Source: Candidatus Daviesbacteria bacterium
Lineage (GTDB): Bacteria; Patescibacteria; Microgenomatia; Daviesbacterales; UBA10151
Reading direction: 5' to 3'
Length of the DNA: 64,000 nucleotides
Assembly (NCBI GenBank): GCA_016176335.1
Contig: JACOXI010000004.1
Coordinates: 1 to 64,000, forward strand
Below are positions 39,606-47,241 of the stretch, in pieces (position 1 is the stretch's first letter; the number at the start of each line of letters is the position of its first letter). Made by a program: the position numbers and the translations under genes. The notes beneath the pieces are model-generated. The model did not search any database. It saw only the letters and a list, made by a program, of their open reading frames with translations, and was not told the DNA's origin.

Positions 39606-39845
39606 TTACATAGCCGGTGCGCCACCTATCGGATTTTGTCCACCTTGTTGTTCACTGCCGCCTCCTGTCCCTGTCTCTGGAGCAGGTTCTGGAGCTGGTG
39701 AAGGTTGCGGTGCAGGTTGGTCAGTTGGAGCATAAGGTGCAGGTTGGTCTACCGGTGCCGCAGGTGCGGGTTGATCTCCTGTTGGCATACCTCCACCCAT
39801 CCCACCTGGTTGATTACCACCTTGATTTGGATCATTTGGATTCAT
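39606..39845 (-). CDS. Pro/Gln/Gly-rich low-complexity protein, 79 aa
   Basis: Start ATG 39845, 10 nt after GGAGGTGAT. The sequence is built of D-Q-P-A-P units (GDQPAPAAPVDQPAPYAPTD), flanked by Gly-rich ends. No signal peptide, TM or fold is expected. TTGACC, 18 nt, TAAACT (minus strand, about 39872-39901) form a promoter with a leader of about 25 nt. Its Pro-rich stretches would depend on EF-P. Function unknown; disordered linker or spacer proteins have such composition. Confidence 0.65.
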   Translation of the reverse strand: MNPNDPNQGGNQPGGMGGGMPTGDQPAPAAPVDQPAPYAPTDQPAPQPSPAPEPAPETGTGGGSEQQGGQNPIGGAPAM

Positions 39846-39889
39846 TAAAATATCACCTCCCTCCATTTAAGAGTTTACCCCCTAAACTA

Positions 39890-39918
39890 TTGCATGGTCA
39901 AGAGTCTATATGTACACT
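39890..39918 (+). promoter_or_regulatory. Promoter of the LytR_C-type gene
   Basis: TTGCAT (39890-39895), 17 nt, TACACT (39913-39918), 6 nt to the ATG at 39925. It overlaps the divergent promoter of the Pro-rich gene. Confidence 0.6.
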
Positions 39919-39924
39919 TATGGT

Positions 39925-40941
39925 ATGCCCTCCTTGAAGTCTGCCCGAAGAGGTGGTTGGAAAACCGTTCAAAACAAAAATAAATTAAAGAAGAAAACAA
40001 AGCTTGCTTTAGCTGTTTTAGGATTAATACTGCTGGTGATATTTGTTGGAAACTTGGTGAAATTTACTCAACCCCTTTTCGCGAAGAGTTATATTTGGGA
40101 CGGTGAATTTAATCTTAATTTGGTAGTTAAGAAAAATTCCTCTGTTTCCGTTATTTCATACAACCCCAAGGAAAAAAGAATAATCCTCCTTAAAATTCCG
40201 GAAACAGTAGTTGTTGAAGTACCAAGGGAATTTGGTGAGTGGCAATTACGTTCCGTATATGATTTAGGCGAGACTAGTAAAAAGGGGGAAGGGATAGATC
40301 TTTTAAAACAAACAATCGTCACCTTCTTGGGGATTCCGATAGACGGTTTTTTGGATGCCGGAGACGTAAATGAAGTTGTTGATGCCGATTCCACACTTGA
40401 GTTTTTGCGAGAGAATTTCATTTTTTCTTTAACTTCATTTTCCAAAGTAAAAACCGATTTGACTTTATGGGAGCTGATCAGACTGAAAATGGGTATTGCC
40501 TCAACCAGATTTGACAAAGTGGAAAAATTAGATCTGACAAAAGTTTTAGATAAAGGGAACCTGGCGGACGGGACACAAGTTTTCTTCGCTGATCCTGTAA
40601 AGTTGGACAGCATGCTAAGCGGTTTTGCAGATCCCGCTATCAAAGCGGAACACAAAACCATTGCAGTTTTCAATGCAACCGAAAGATTAGCTCTTGCCCA
40701 AAAAGCATCCAGGATTATTACCAATATGGGAGGCAATGTCATTATCACTTCCAATGCCCCCACAAAAGCAGATAAAAGCCTGGTATTGGGAGAAAAATCA
40801 CTGACTTTAAAAAGGATCAATCAGGTATTCAATCTAACTTGTAAGTCGAAAAGTCAAGAGTGTGATAAAATTGAGCAAGAAGGCGAGAATATTTTATCAT
40901 CTCGCGCCCAAATTAATGTGATCTTGGGTATGGATTTTTAA
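39925..40941 (+). CDS. Single-TM envelope protein with LytR_C-like C-terminal domain
   Basis: 338 aa from the ATG at 39925 (MPSLKSARRGG), set by the promoter. TM at about residues 28-46, preceded by a strongly basic N-terminus. Residues 65-190 have the strand pattern of LCP-type domains (VSVISYNPKEKRIILLKIPE). Residues about 243-330 (KTIAVFNATERLALAQKASRIITNMGGNVI) match the LytR_C module of cell-envelope proteins. Probably wall- or glycan-associated. The next gene starts 5 nt downstream. Confidence 0.75.
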   Translation: MPSLKSARRGGWKTVQNKNKLKKKTKLALAVLGLILLVIFVGNLVKFTQPLFAKSYIWDGEFNLNLVVKKNSSVSVISYNPKEKRIILLKIPETVVVEVPREFGEWQLRSVYDLGETSKKGEGIDLLKQTIVTFLGIPIDGFLDAGDVNEVVDADSTLEFLRENFIFSLTSFSKVKTDLTLWELIRLKMGIASTRFDKVEKLDLTKVLDKGNLADGTQVFFADPVKLDSMLSGFADPAIKAEHKTIAVFNATERLALAQKASRIITNMGGNVIITSNAPTKADKSLVLGEKSLTLKRINQVFNLTCKSKSQECDKIEQEGENILSSRAQINVILGMDF

Positions 40942-40946
40942 ACGCA

Positions 40947-41654
40947 ATGATTTTTTGGGTGCTACTTTTTATTTTGGTTGTTTTGATCTCCTTTGTCTTG
41001 GCCATGCAGTCAATGCGAAACTTTCGTGAGGTTCCGCAAGCTCAAGAAAAAGACTACGGGCTTTTCCTCATCAGAAAAACCATAAATATTACCGCTGATT
41101 TTTTGGATCAACTTCACACCCAGATACTTAAAGAAGGATTGATAGTAAGTTTTGAAAGATTATTTAAAGGTAGTGAGTCCACTCTTGTGTTGTTTGCCCC
41201 CAGAAAGATAACCCAAAATTATTTAACCTCCCTGGATTTAATTGAAATTGAGGATTATACAGATGTTCCTAAGGAGGATATTTTAGGATTTGAGATGGGA
41301 ACTAAAAGTTCCGATTATAAAAACAACAGAAATCTGCAAAACTTTTTCGGAAATTTCCCCAAACTGGCAGTTGATGAGACTGTTTGGTGGCAACTTATTA
41401 TTATGGCAAAAAAGGAAAGATTTTTTGAGGTTTTGCCAAGAATGATAGTCAGAGGTCGGGATTTGATAAGGGCTGCGGAAATTGAAAAAAAATTACATCA
41501 TTTGGCAGGGGGCTTTTTAATAAAGATTCCCAAACCATACTCCACAGGCCAAATACTGCAGTTTTATAAGCAGAGAAGCCTTGGTAAAGATATGCACAAT
41601 CCGACTTTTACATCAAACGAGGTCTTAAATCTAATTAGACTGCCTCTTCTATGA
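40947..41654 (+). CDS. Single-TM protein, function unknown
   Basis: 235 aa. TM at residues 2-20; the cytoplasmic or outer domain contains KDYGLFLIRKTINITADFLDQL, STLVLFAPRKITQNYL and VDETVWWQLIIMAKKERFF. It ends in a repetitive-free helical region (STGQILQFYKQRSLGKDMH). I do not recognise it. Coupled to the LytR_C gene (5-nt gap). The 3' end overlaps the convergent TPR gene by 20 bp. Confidence 0.65.
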   Translation: MIFWVLLFILVVLISFVLAMQSMRNFREVPQAQEKDYGLFLIRKTINITADFLDQLHTQILKEGLIVSFERLFKGSESTLVLFAPRKITQNYLTSLDLIEIEDYTDVPKEDILGFEMGTKSSDYKNNRNLQNFFGNFPKLAVDETVWWQLIIMAKKERFFEVLPRMIVRGRDLIRAAEIEKKLHHLAGGFLIKIPKPYSTGQILQFYKQRSLGKDMHNPTFTSNEVLNLIRLPLL

Positions 41655-42375
41655 CTTCTTCATCACTTGCCGAATCCACGCTATCTCCCGGGTCATCGAC
41701 CGCAGTGATCAGGTCTGTTGTGACAACCACATCCAAGTTCCCCAAAAAGGAAGCTTGATTTTTAAATCGTTTACTTCTGAATGTTTCCCTAATCAACACA
41801 GCCAAGCCGTTCACCTTTATAGACTTAATAAAAAGTTCATATTTATTACCGCCCTTTATGAGCCTTAAAAGGTGGTATGAAACATCATCCGGCAGAACCC
41901 CAAGGTATTTCCCTTCAAAATCAGTGATGGTAATCTTTCTGTTTTTAATCACTATTTCCACCTTCATGCCGCAAAAAGTTTGGGACAGTTTCTGCGGCTC
42001 CGCCACTTTAAGCAGGCTGACAACCTTGGTTTTACCCGGCTCTTGCAAAAATAGGGAGGGAGAAAGTTTCACAGAGCCGTTTCGGTTGAGATTTTGGTTG
42101 TTTGATTTGAAGGATTTAATGATTTTTAGATTTTTAATGGCAATCGGGTTATATGGGTCGTATTTTAACACTTCGCTGTAGAATTTTTTGGCCAAATTAA
42201 ATTTGCCAAGCTCCATATTGACTCTGGCAAGCCGGGCAAGAGCATCAACATTTTGTGGTTCCACTTTTAGGATTTTTTTGTTTAATTTTAGGGCGTCTTG
42301 CCAGCTGGAATTTAACGCTGCTTCAATTGCCAGTTGAGATAAGTTTAAAGAATTAGGGGAGCTTTTCGCGTCCAT
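41635..42375 (-). CDS. TPR-repeat protein
   Basis: 246 aa. Two TPRs at about residues 14-80 (ALNSSWQDALKLNKKILKVEPQNVDALARLARVNMELGKF as typical spacing). Then a beta-rich module at about 125-215 with KVEIVIKNRKITITDFEGKYLGVLPDD. The acidic tail DDPGDSVDSASDEEVIEE is disordered. A scaffold role is likely; the partner is unknown. Soluble. Short leader of about 5 nt behind a consensus promoter. Confidence 0.78.
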   Translation of the reverse strand: MDAKSSPNSLNLSQLAIEAALNSSWQDALKLNKKILKVEPQNVDALARLARVNMELGKFNLAKKFYSEVLKYDPYNPIAIKNLKIIKSFKSNNQNLNRNGSVKLSPSLFLQEPGKTKVVSLLKVAEPQKLSQTFCGMKVEIVIKNRKITITDFEGKYLGVLPDDVSYHLLRLIKGGNKYELFIKSIKVNGLAVLIRETFRSKRFKNQASFLGNLDVVVTTDLITAVDDPGDSVDSASDEEVIEEAV

Positions 42376-42386
42376 CTAAGGATGGG

Positions 42387-42415
42387 AGTATAGATATAAG
42401 CCGCGGTATTGTCAA
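42387..42415 (-). promoter_or_regulatory. Promoter of the TPR gene
   Basis: TTGACA (42410-42415), 17 nt, TATACT (42387-42392) on the minus strand, 11 nt to the ATG. Confidence 0.7.
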
Positions 42416-42491
42416 CATTTTGGGTTTTATTAGTTTACTCTGTTATTGAAAAATTATACTCTATACGCTATTCTCTATCATACGTTAAATT

Positions 42492-43262
42492 ATGAGTGGA
42501 CATTCTAAATGGTCAACCATTAAAAGACAAAAAGGGGCTGCAGATATAAAAAGAGGGCTTAACTTTACTAAAGTGGCTAATGCCATTACCATCGCAGTTA
42601 AAGTGGGTGGTTCTCCTGATGCGGAGTCTAACCCAAGACTGAAGGCTGCCATGGAAGCAGCTAAAGCTGTTAATATGCCTAAGGAAAATGTGCAAAGGGC
42701 CATTGATAGGGGTTTGGGCAGATTACCTGGCCAGGTTTTAGAAGAGGTCTTTTTTGAGGGTTTTGGACCTTATAAAGTGGCATTTTTGGTGGAAGGGGTC
42801 ACTGATAACAAGTTAAGGACCTTACAAGAAGTTAAAAGTCTGTTTGAACATTCAGGGGGAAACCTGGCAGGGCAGGGAGCTGTTTCTTATATGTTTGATA
42901 AAATGGGGGAGATTAAAGTAAGGGGACAGCGGGCCCCCGAAGGGGAGGGTGACAGGGAACAGGAAATGTTACAGTTAATAGATTTAGGGGCAGAAGATGT
43001 TGAAGAGTTTATTGAGGGTGGAATACAAGGATATTTAGTATATACAAAAAGCCCAGAACTTAATACTATGGGTAACAAAATTACTCAAGCAGGGTATGGA
43101 GTGGAGAGCCAGGAGTTAATATATAAACCAACTGTTTTGGTGGAGATTAATAATAAAGAGCAAGCGCAAAAAGTGCTGGAATTTACAGGGAAGTTGGAAG
43201 AATTGGATGATGTGCAAAAAGTATACGCAAATTTTGATATTGATGAACAGTTGATCGGATGA
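42492..43262 (+). CDS. yebC: YebC/PmpR-family protein
   Basis: 256 aa. MSGHSKWSTIKRQKGAADIKRG is the invariant family start. RAIDRGLG, FEGFGPYKVAFLVEGVTDNK and GNLAGQGAVSYMFDK follow as in YebC/TACO1. The family acts in translation of stall-prone sequences and/or as a DNA-binding regulator. Normally next to ruvC; here a 428-bp cassette separates the two. Confidence 0.95.
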   Translation: MSGHSKWSTIKRQKGAADIKRGLNFTKVANAITIAVKVGGSPDAESNPRLKAAMEAAKAVNMPKENVQRAIDRGLGRLPGQVLEEVFFEGFGPYKVAFLVEGVTDNKLRTLQEVKSLFEHSGGNLAGQGAVSYMFDKMGEIKVRGQRAPEGEGDREQEMLQLIDLGAEDVEEFIEGGIQGYLVYTKSPELNTMGNKITQAGYGVESQELIYKPTVLVEINNKEQAQKVLEFTGKLEELDDVQKVYANFDIDEQLIG

Positions 43263-43690
43263 TTGGATGATTAGATAATTGGTTAATCACAAAAATAAGC
43301 AATGGCCCAAAGCTTTAATGAATTGAGGATCTGGCAAATAAGCGAACAGTTAGTGGTAAAGATTTATAAAATGACAGATATATTTCCTAAAGACGAAGTT
43401 TATAACATAGTTTCTCAACTCCGGCGTGCTGCCGTATCAATACCCACTAATATAGCTGAAGCTCATGGTCGATATCATGATGCAGAAACTATTCACTTCT
43501 TATATAATGCACGAGGTTCAGCCGAAGAGGTGAGAAGTTTGTTGATGACTTCATTGGATCTTGGTTATATTACTAATGATATTTTTCAACAAACGAATGA
43601 GGAATATCTCAACTTGATTAGGAGTATTAATAGTTTTGTTAGAGCTATAAGAAAAACTAATCAACCAATTAACCAATTATCTGATTAACT
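43263..43690. mobile_element. Inverted-repeat-bounded four-helix-bundle cassette inserted between yebC and ruvC
   Basis: AGATAATTGGTTAAT (43273-43287) and its exact complement ATTAACCAATTATCT (43668-43682), 15 bp, bound a block that holds a single ORF. Further gattgg / taatcaaccaatt words extend the arms. Such ORFs are known from intervening sequences in 23S rRNA, where terminal repeats pair to form a stem. Finding one outside rRNA suggests an independently mobile form. Transposition itself is not shown. Confidence 0.6.
43302..43688 (+). CDS. Four-helix-bundle protein (23S rRNA intervening-sequence/S23 family)
   Basis: 128 aa. FNELRIWQISEQLVVKIYKM (helix 1), YNIVSQLRRAAVSIPTNIAEAHGR (the family signature), ETIHFLYNARGSAEEVRSLL (helix 3) and a final helix IRSINSFVRAIRKTNQ. 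The last residues TNQPINQLSD are encoded by the right terminal repeat. Family members form pentameric bundles; their role is unknown, though relatives assist reverse transcriptases in diversity-generating elements. No RT is visible here. 2 nt before ruvC. Confidence 0.9.
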   Translation: MAQSFNELRIWQISEQLVVKIYKMTDIFPKDEVYNIVSQLRRAAVSIPTNIAEAHGRYHDAETIHFLYNARGSAEEVRSLLMTSLDLGYITNDIFQQTNEEYLNLIRSINSFVRAIRKTNQPINQLSD

Positions 43691-44224
43691 ATGATAATTT
43701 TAGGTATTGATCCTGGTACAGCTACAACAGGTTATGGAGTTATAAAAATACCTGATGATATTTTAGGTAGGGAATTCAAGTATGGTATTGAGCTGATTAC
43801 TTATGGCAATATACACACTCCAAAAGAAAGATTGATGCAGGATCGGTTGCAGATGATTCACTCGGAGCTGACTAAAATAATAAAACAATATAAACCGGAT
43901 CAAATGATTTCCGAGATGCTTTTTTTTGGGGCAAATACCCGGACTGCCATTATGGTGGGCCAAGCTAGGGGAGTGATCATGCTTACAGCAGCTCAATTCA
44001 AGATTCCTTTTCAAGATTACACTGGTCCCCAGATAAAACTGATGGTGGCAGGATCTGGCAGGGCGGATAAGAATCAGGTTCACGACGGGGTCAGAAAATT
44101 TTTAGGCACACCTGGAAGAAGAAGAAACAAACTTAAGGTAAACTGGAAGGGTGGCCACTTGGATGATGCCACAGATGCTTTGGCCATTGCCATTTGCCAT
44201 GTATTAAAATTGGCAGCAAAATGA
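43691..44224 (+). CDS. ruvC: Holliday junction resolvase RuvC
   Basis: 177 aa. ILGIDPGTATTGYGVI supplies the first Asp, ISEMLFFGANTRTAI the Glu, and HLDDATDALAIAICH the last acidic pair of the RNase H-like active site. It cuts Holliday junctions with RuvAB. A basic loop TPGRRRNKLKVNWKGG before the last motif is longer than in Escherichia coli. The stop overlaps the next ATG (ATGA). Confidence 0.94.
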   Translation: MIILGIDPGTATTGYGVIKIPDDILGREFKYGIELITYGNIHTPKERLMQDRLQMIHSELTKIIKQYKPDQMISEMLFFGANTRTAIMVGQARGVIMLTAAQFKIPFQDYTGPQIKLMVAGSGRADKNQVHDGVRKFLGTPGRRRNKLKVNWKGGHLDDATDALAIAICHVLKLAAK

Positions 44225-44991
44225 CAAAGAGACAAAAAATAATCATTACCGCAATCCTATTAACTGCGGGACTACTGTCTACACAGCTGGTAGACTTTAA
44301 TTTAAGATTTAGATTTATTGCAGGACTGGGAATTTTAGCCTGCATTCTCTCTCTTTGGGCCCTGCGAGAGGGTTTGAATACAACCAAGGCAGTGATTTTG
44401 ATGATATTGCCCACTCTTTATACGTTGGCTGTTGCATCTTTTTATTTTTTATTACCTGTTAGGTGGTTAACAAGGCTGCCTGTGGCATTTGCCTTTGGAT
44501 TAACATTTTACCTTTGCCTGCTTTCACAAAACGTATTCAATGTAGCTGCCATAAGAACAATTCCTTTGTACAGGGCAGCCTCAACAGCCGCATTTTTATT
44601 CACTCTTCTTTCAGCTTTTTTTATATTTAATGTGGTACATGCTTTTAATCTGCTATTTTTGTGGAATGGATTGATGGTTGGTTTGATCAGCTTTCCTTTA
44701 ATTTTGCAGATTCTTTGGTCAATTTCAATGGAGGATAAAGTTCCCACCGAAACTTACATCCAAAGTTTTATTTTGAGTCTGATAATGGGGGAGTTGGCTT
44801 TGGCTTTTTCCTTTTGGCCCATCCCCACAACCATTTGGTCATTGGCGCTCTCATCAAGTATGTATGTGCTTTTGGGGCTAACCTCGCAATTTTTAAAAGG
44901 CAAGGTTAATAAAAGGGTAGTGTGGGAGTATATCGGGATTGGAGTTTTGGTACTTTTGGTCAGTTTATTTTTGACCTCTTGGACAGGATAA
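44221..44991 (+). CDS. Multi-pass membrane protein, function unknown
   Basis: 256 aa from the ATG at 44221, overlapping the ruvC stop by 4 bp. Seven or eight hydrophobic segments spaced through the length (ILSLWALREGLNTTKAVIL; VASFYFLLPVRWLTRLPVAF). No family signature that I know. Frequent aromatic residues and few charges suggest a structural or transport role. Co-translated with ruvC. Confidence 0.7.
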   Translation: MTKRQKIIITAILLTAGLLSTQLVDFNLRFRFIAGLGILACILSLWALREGLNTTKAVILMILPTLYTLAVASFYFLLPVRWLTRLPVAFAFGLTFYLCLLSQNVFNVAAIRTIPLYRAASTAAFLFTLLSAFFIFNVVHAFNLLFLWNGLMVGLISFPLILQILWSISMEDKVPTETYIQSFILSLIMGELALAFSFWPIPTTIWSLALSSSMYVLLGLTSQFLKGKVNKRVVWEYIGIGVLVLLVSLFLTSWTG

Positions 44992-45840
44992 TTTAAAAAT
45001 TTCTAATTTCTAATTTCTAATTTCTAAACTAAGAGGGGGAGTAGAGGGGTATATAGAATTATATAAACGTGAAAAATTTAGCGGAAATTCGTGAAAACTA
45101 GGGTTGATACAGTATGATGTAGTTAACAGGTATGAATGTGGAAAACTATAGGTCTCGTGGTGCTCGCTTCGCTTACTCCTTTGCGAGCCTGCGAGTGTTA
45201 CGCTACTATTACGTTTGAGTGGTACAATAGCGCTTCTCTCCTTGATAACCTTTATATTTTATCAGCACTAGATTGATATAGTTGCTAATTAAACCCGAAG
45301 GAGTCGGAGAAGAGTGTGTCTTGGACGTACCTGTAACTAAAGCAATAGAAGTGCAAGAATACAGATTGGTGTTTTGTCTTTATGGTTTTAAATTCTTTAT
45401 CCTCTTTTAAGCAAAACCTCCTGCTACCCAATTTTGATGTCGGACAATATAAGAAAACAACAAAATCGGAGAAGTGGTCAGATTCTCAAATTCCTTATTA
45501 AATAAGAGATTTGGTGAGGAAGTTTAAGAATTTTTTCAGGTGCCCAAAAACGGTAATTCCCGTCCAAAATTTTATTATTTTAGAAATTTAAATTTTAAAA
45601 TATATCAATATTTAGTTTGGGCTTTCCTGACAACATAATCTGGATGATGGTAGGGTGGCACCCTCCCCCAATAAGCCGTTTTTGGGCCATTACAGGGCTT
45701 GGTGCCTAAACGTGCCCAGAGCGTAATGAAGAATAGCAGTCATTGTGTTAATGGGCTCACTCCATAATGTTTTGCGGGCCCCGATAGCGTCTAGAAGCTT
45801 ATTTGGTCACTTAGATATATTATATTGCTGGCCTCAAATT
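44992..45840. other. 0.85-kb noncoding region with paired segments
   Basis: No ORF with coding character on either strand. It begins with four ttctaat units (45000-45028). GCTCGC/GCGAGC (about 45163-45190) form a stem. GCCCAAAAACGG (45542-45553) pairs perfectly with CCGTTTTTGGGC (45676-45687), 12 bp. Inside is an AGGGT/ACCCT hairpin, and next to it CATTAC (45688-45693) pairs with GTAATG (45723-45728). I could not match it to RNase P, tmRNA, 6S or SRP RNA. Confidence 0.5.
45542..45728. ncRNA. Candidate structured RNA upstream of the Xer-type recombinase gene
   Basis: Nested stems: the 12-bp perfect stem 45542-45553 / 45676-45687, the inner AGGGT-GGC-ACCCT hairpin, and the adjacent CATTAC/GTAATG stem enclosing GGGC/GCCC. 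Strand and promoter are unclear; it could instead be the terminal inverted repeat of a decayed element. Confidence 0.35.
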
Positions 45841-45845
45841 ACTAC

Positions 45846-45875
45846 TTGACAACACTTATGTAGGCTTGATATTAT
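45846..45875 (+). promoter_or_regulatory. Promoter of the first recombinase gene
   Basis: TTGACA (45846-45851), 18 nt, TATTAT (45870-45875). The first ATG of the frame (45874) overlaps the -10, so it cannot be the start of this transcript's protein. Confidence 0.7.
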
Positions 45876-45900
45876 GAGTATAATCAACCTAACACTCATT

Positions 45901-46881
45901 ATGTCAAGTTCCACCACTCCGCCAAAAAAGAAAATATCTCTTCCCTTGTTTGATGATTTTTTGCTGCATTTACAAACGAACAACTACTCTACCGAGACAA
46001 TTTACAATTACGAAAGGGATCTTCTTACATTCACCTATTTTCTTGACAAAGAAATACAAAAAGACTTTGATGCAATCACCAAGTCCGACATTGAGCATTA
46101 CAAAGGTTATCTTTTATCTACCGATCGTAAAACTGCAATTTCGAAGGAGGGTGCCTTAACTAAGTTACAAAGTGGATCCATGAATAGATTACTGTCATCT
46201 CTTAGGAGCTACTTGAAGTTTCTTATTTTTCAGGATTATAAGATTCCCATCCAGCCGGAGTTTATTAGAATGGTGAGAAAAGAAAAAAAACATTATAAAG
46301 TTGCAGAACTTGAAGAGTTAACTTCTTTAATTGAGTCACCATCTGTTTTAGAAAAAGATCCTATTGTGGCATCCCGAAATCGGGCTATGCTCGAAGTGCT
46401 TTTTGCAACAGGCATGAGAATTTCTGAACTTCTTTCCTTAAATAGAAGAGATATTGATCAAACCGGAAGGATTTTTATTATGGGTAAAGGTAAGAAGGAG
46501 CGTTTTGTTTATCTGACGGAGCGGGCCAAGTCTTTGATTGATGTTTATCTTAGATTAAGGAAGGATAATCTGCCTGCCCTATTTGTCCCTCAAAAAGGTA
46601 AAAGAATAGGTAAAAAAGATTGCCGTATTTCTCCTAACTATTTGCAATCCAAAATTAAAAGTTACCGTGAGAAATTAGGAATAATTGTGCCTACCAGCGC
46701 TCACTCGCTGCGCCATGGTTTTGCTACTTATTTGGCAGAAGAAGGTGCCTCCCCTGCCGCGATACAGATTCTTCTTGGTCACGAATCTTTAAATACTACC
46801 ACTCGATATGTCAATGTTTCAGATAGATTTGCAGAAGAAGCTCATCGGAAATTTCATCCTCTTTCAGAAAAGCCTTCATAA
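45901..46881 (+). CDS. XerC/D-type tyrosine recombinase
   Basis: 326 aa from the ATG at 45901, downstream of the promoter. N-terminal SAM-like domain (FLLHLQTNNYSTETIYNYERDL), catalytic domain with ATGMRISELLSLNRRDI (Arg), KGKKERFVYL (Lys), HSLRHGFATYLAEEG (H-x-x-R), LLGHESLNTTTRYVNV (His and nucleophile Tyr). Complete set R-K-H-R-H-Y. It could be the chromosomal Xer or an element-specific integrase. It follows a long noncoding region and precedes the surface operon. Confidence 0.92.
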   Translation: MSSSTTPPKKKISLPLFDDFLLHLQTNNYSTETIYNYERDLLTFTYFLDKEIQKDFDAITKSDIEHYKGYLLSTDRKTAISKEGALTKLQSGSMNRLLSSLRSYLKFLIFQDYKIPIQPEFIRMVRKEKKHYKVAELEELTSLIESPSVLEKDPIVASRNRAMLEVLFATGMRISELLSLNRRDIDQTGRIFIMGKGKKERFVYLTERAKSLIDVYLRLRKDNLPALFVPQKGKRIGKKDCRISPNYLQSKIKSYREKLGIIVPTSAHSLRHGFATYLAEEGASPAAIQILLGHESLNTTTRYVNVSDRFAEEAHRKFHPLSEKPS

Positions 46882-46968
46882 CTTGCTTCAAGTTACAAGA
46901 AGCAAGATGTAATCTTGCGATTATAATTAGCTTGACTTTGTAACTTAAATTGTTCTAGTGTAATTATA

Positions 46969-47241
46969 ATGGATTATTCCGCAGAAAAATTATTTTCCAA
47001 GAAAAATATCATTACCTTTCTTTTGTTGGCAATTATTGCTGCTGCTGTTCCTTTGGGTTTAAAGCTGGTGCAAACCCAACAGATATTAAGATCCCGGGCA
47101 GTTGCCCCGGGAAACGAGGTAACTTTTCCCGAACTTACCAGACAAGACGCGGAGGGAAATCCTCTAACCAATACCCAGCAAATTCAAATTAGGCTGGAAT
47201 CACCGTTTGGCCCGCCGGCAAGTACAACACAAACACAATGA
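46969..47241 (+). CDS. Short N-terminally anchored surface protein, 90 aa
   Basis: FSKKNIITFLLLAIIAAAVPLGLKLVQTQQILRSRA-type N-terminus: short basic segment, TM at 14-33, then the conserved-looking L-x-Q-x-Q-x-x-x-x-S-x-A exit. The same layout heads the next large protein. The outer part (about 45 residues) is Gln/Thr/Pro-rich and reads like the start of a longer surface protein. Overlaps the next ATG by 4 bp. Could be a truncated paralogue or a small pilin-like subunit. Confidence 0.65.
   Translation: MDYSAEKLFSKKNIITFLLLAIIAAAVPLGLKLVQTQQILRSRAVAPGNEVTFPELTRQDAEGNPLTNTQQIQIRLESPFGPPASTTQTQ

Noticed and set aside
44992..45840. RNase P RNA, tmRNA or replication origin
   Set aside because: I found no convincing RNase P core pair, no tmRNA tag or tRNA-like ends, and no DnaA-box cluster or dnaA/dnaN neighbour.
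45874..45900. Upstream ATG of the first recombinase gene
   Set aside because: It overlaps the -10 box TATTAT, so it lies before the transcription start; 45901 is preferred.
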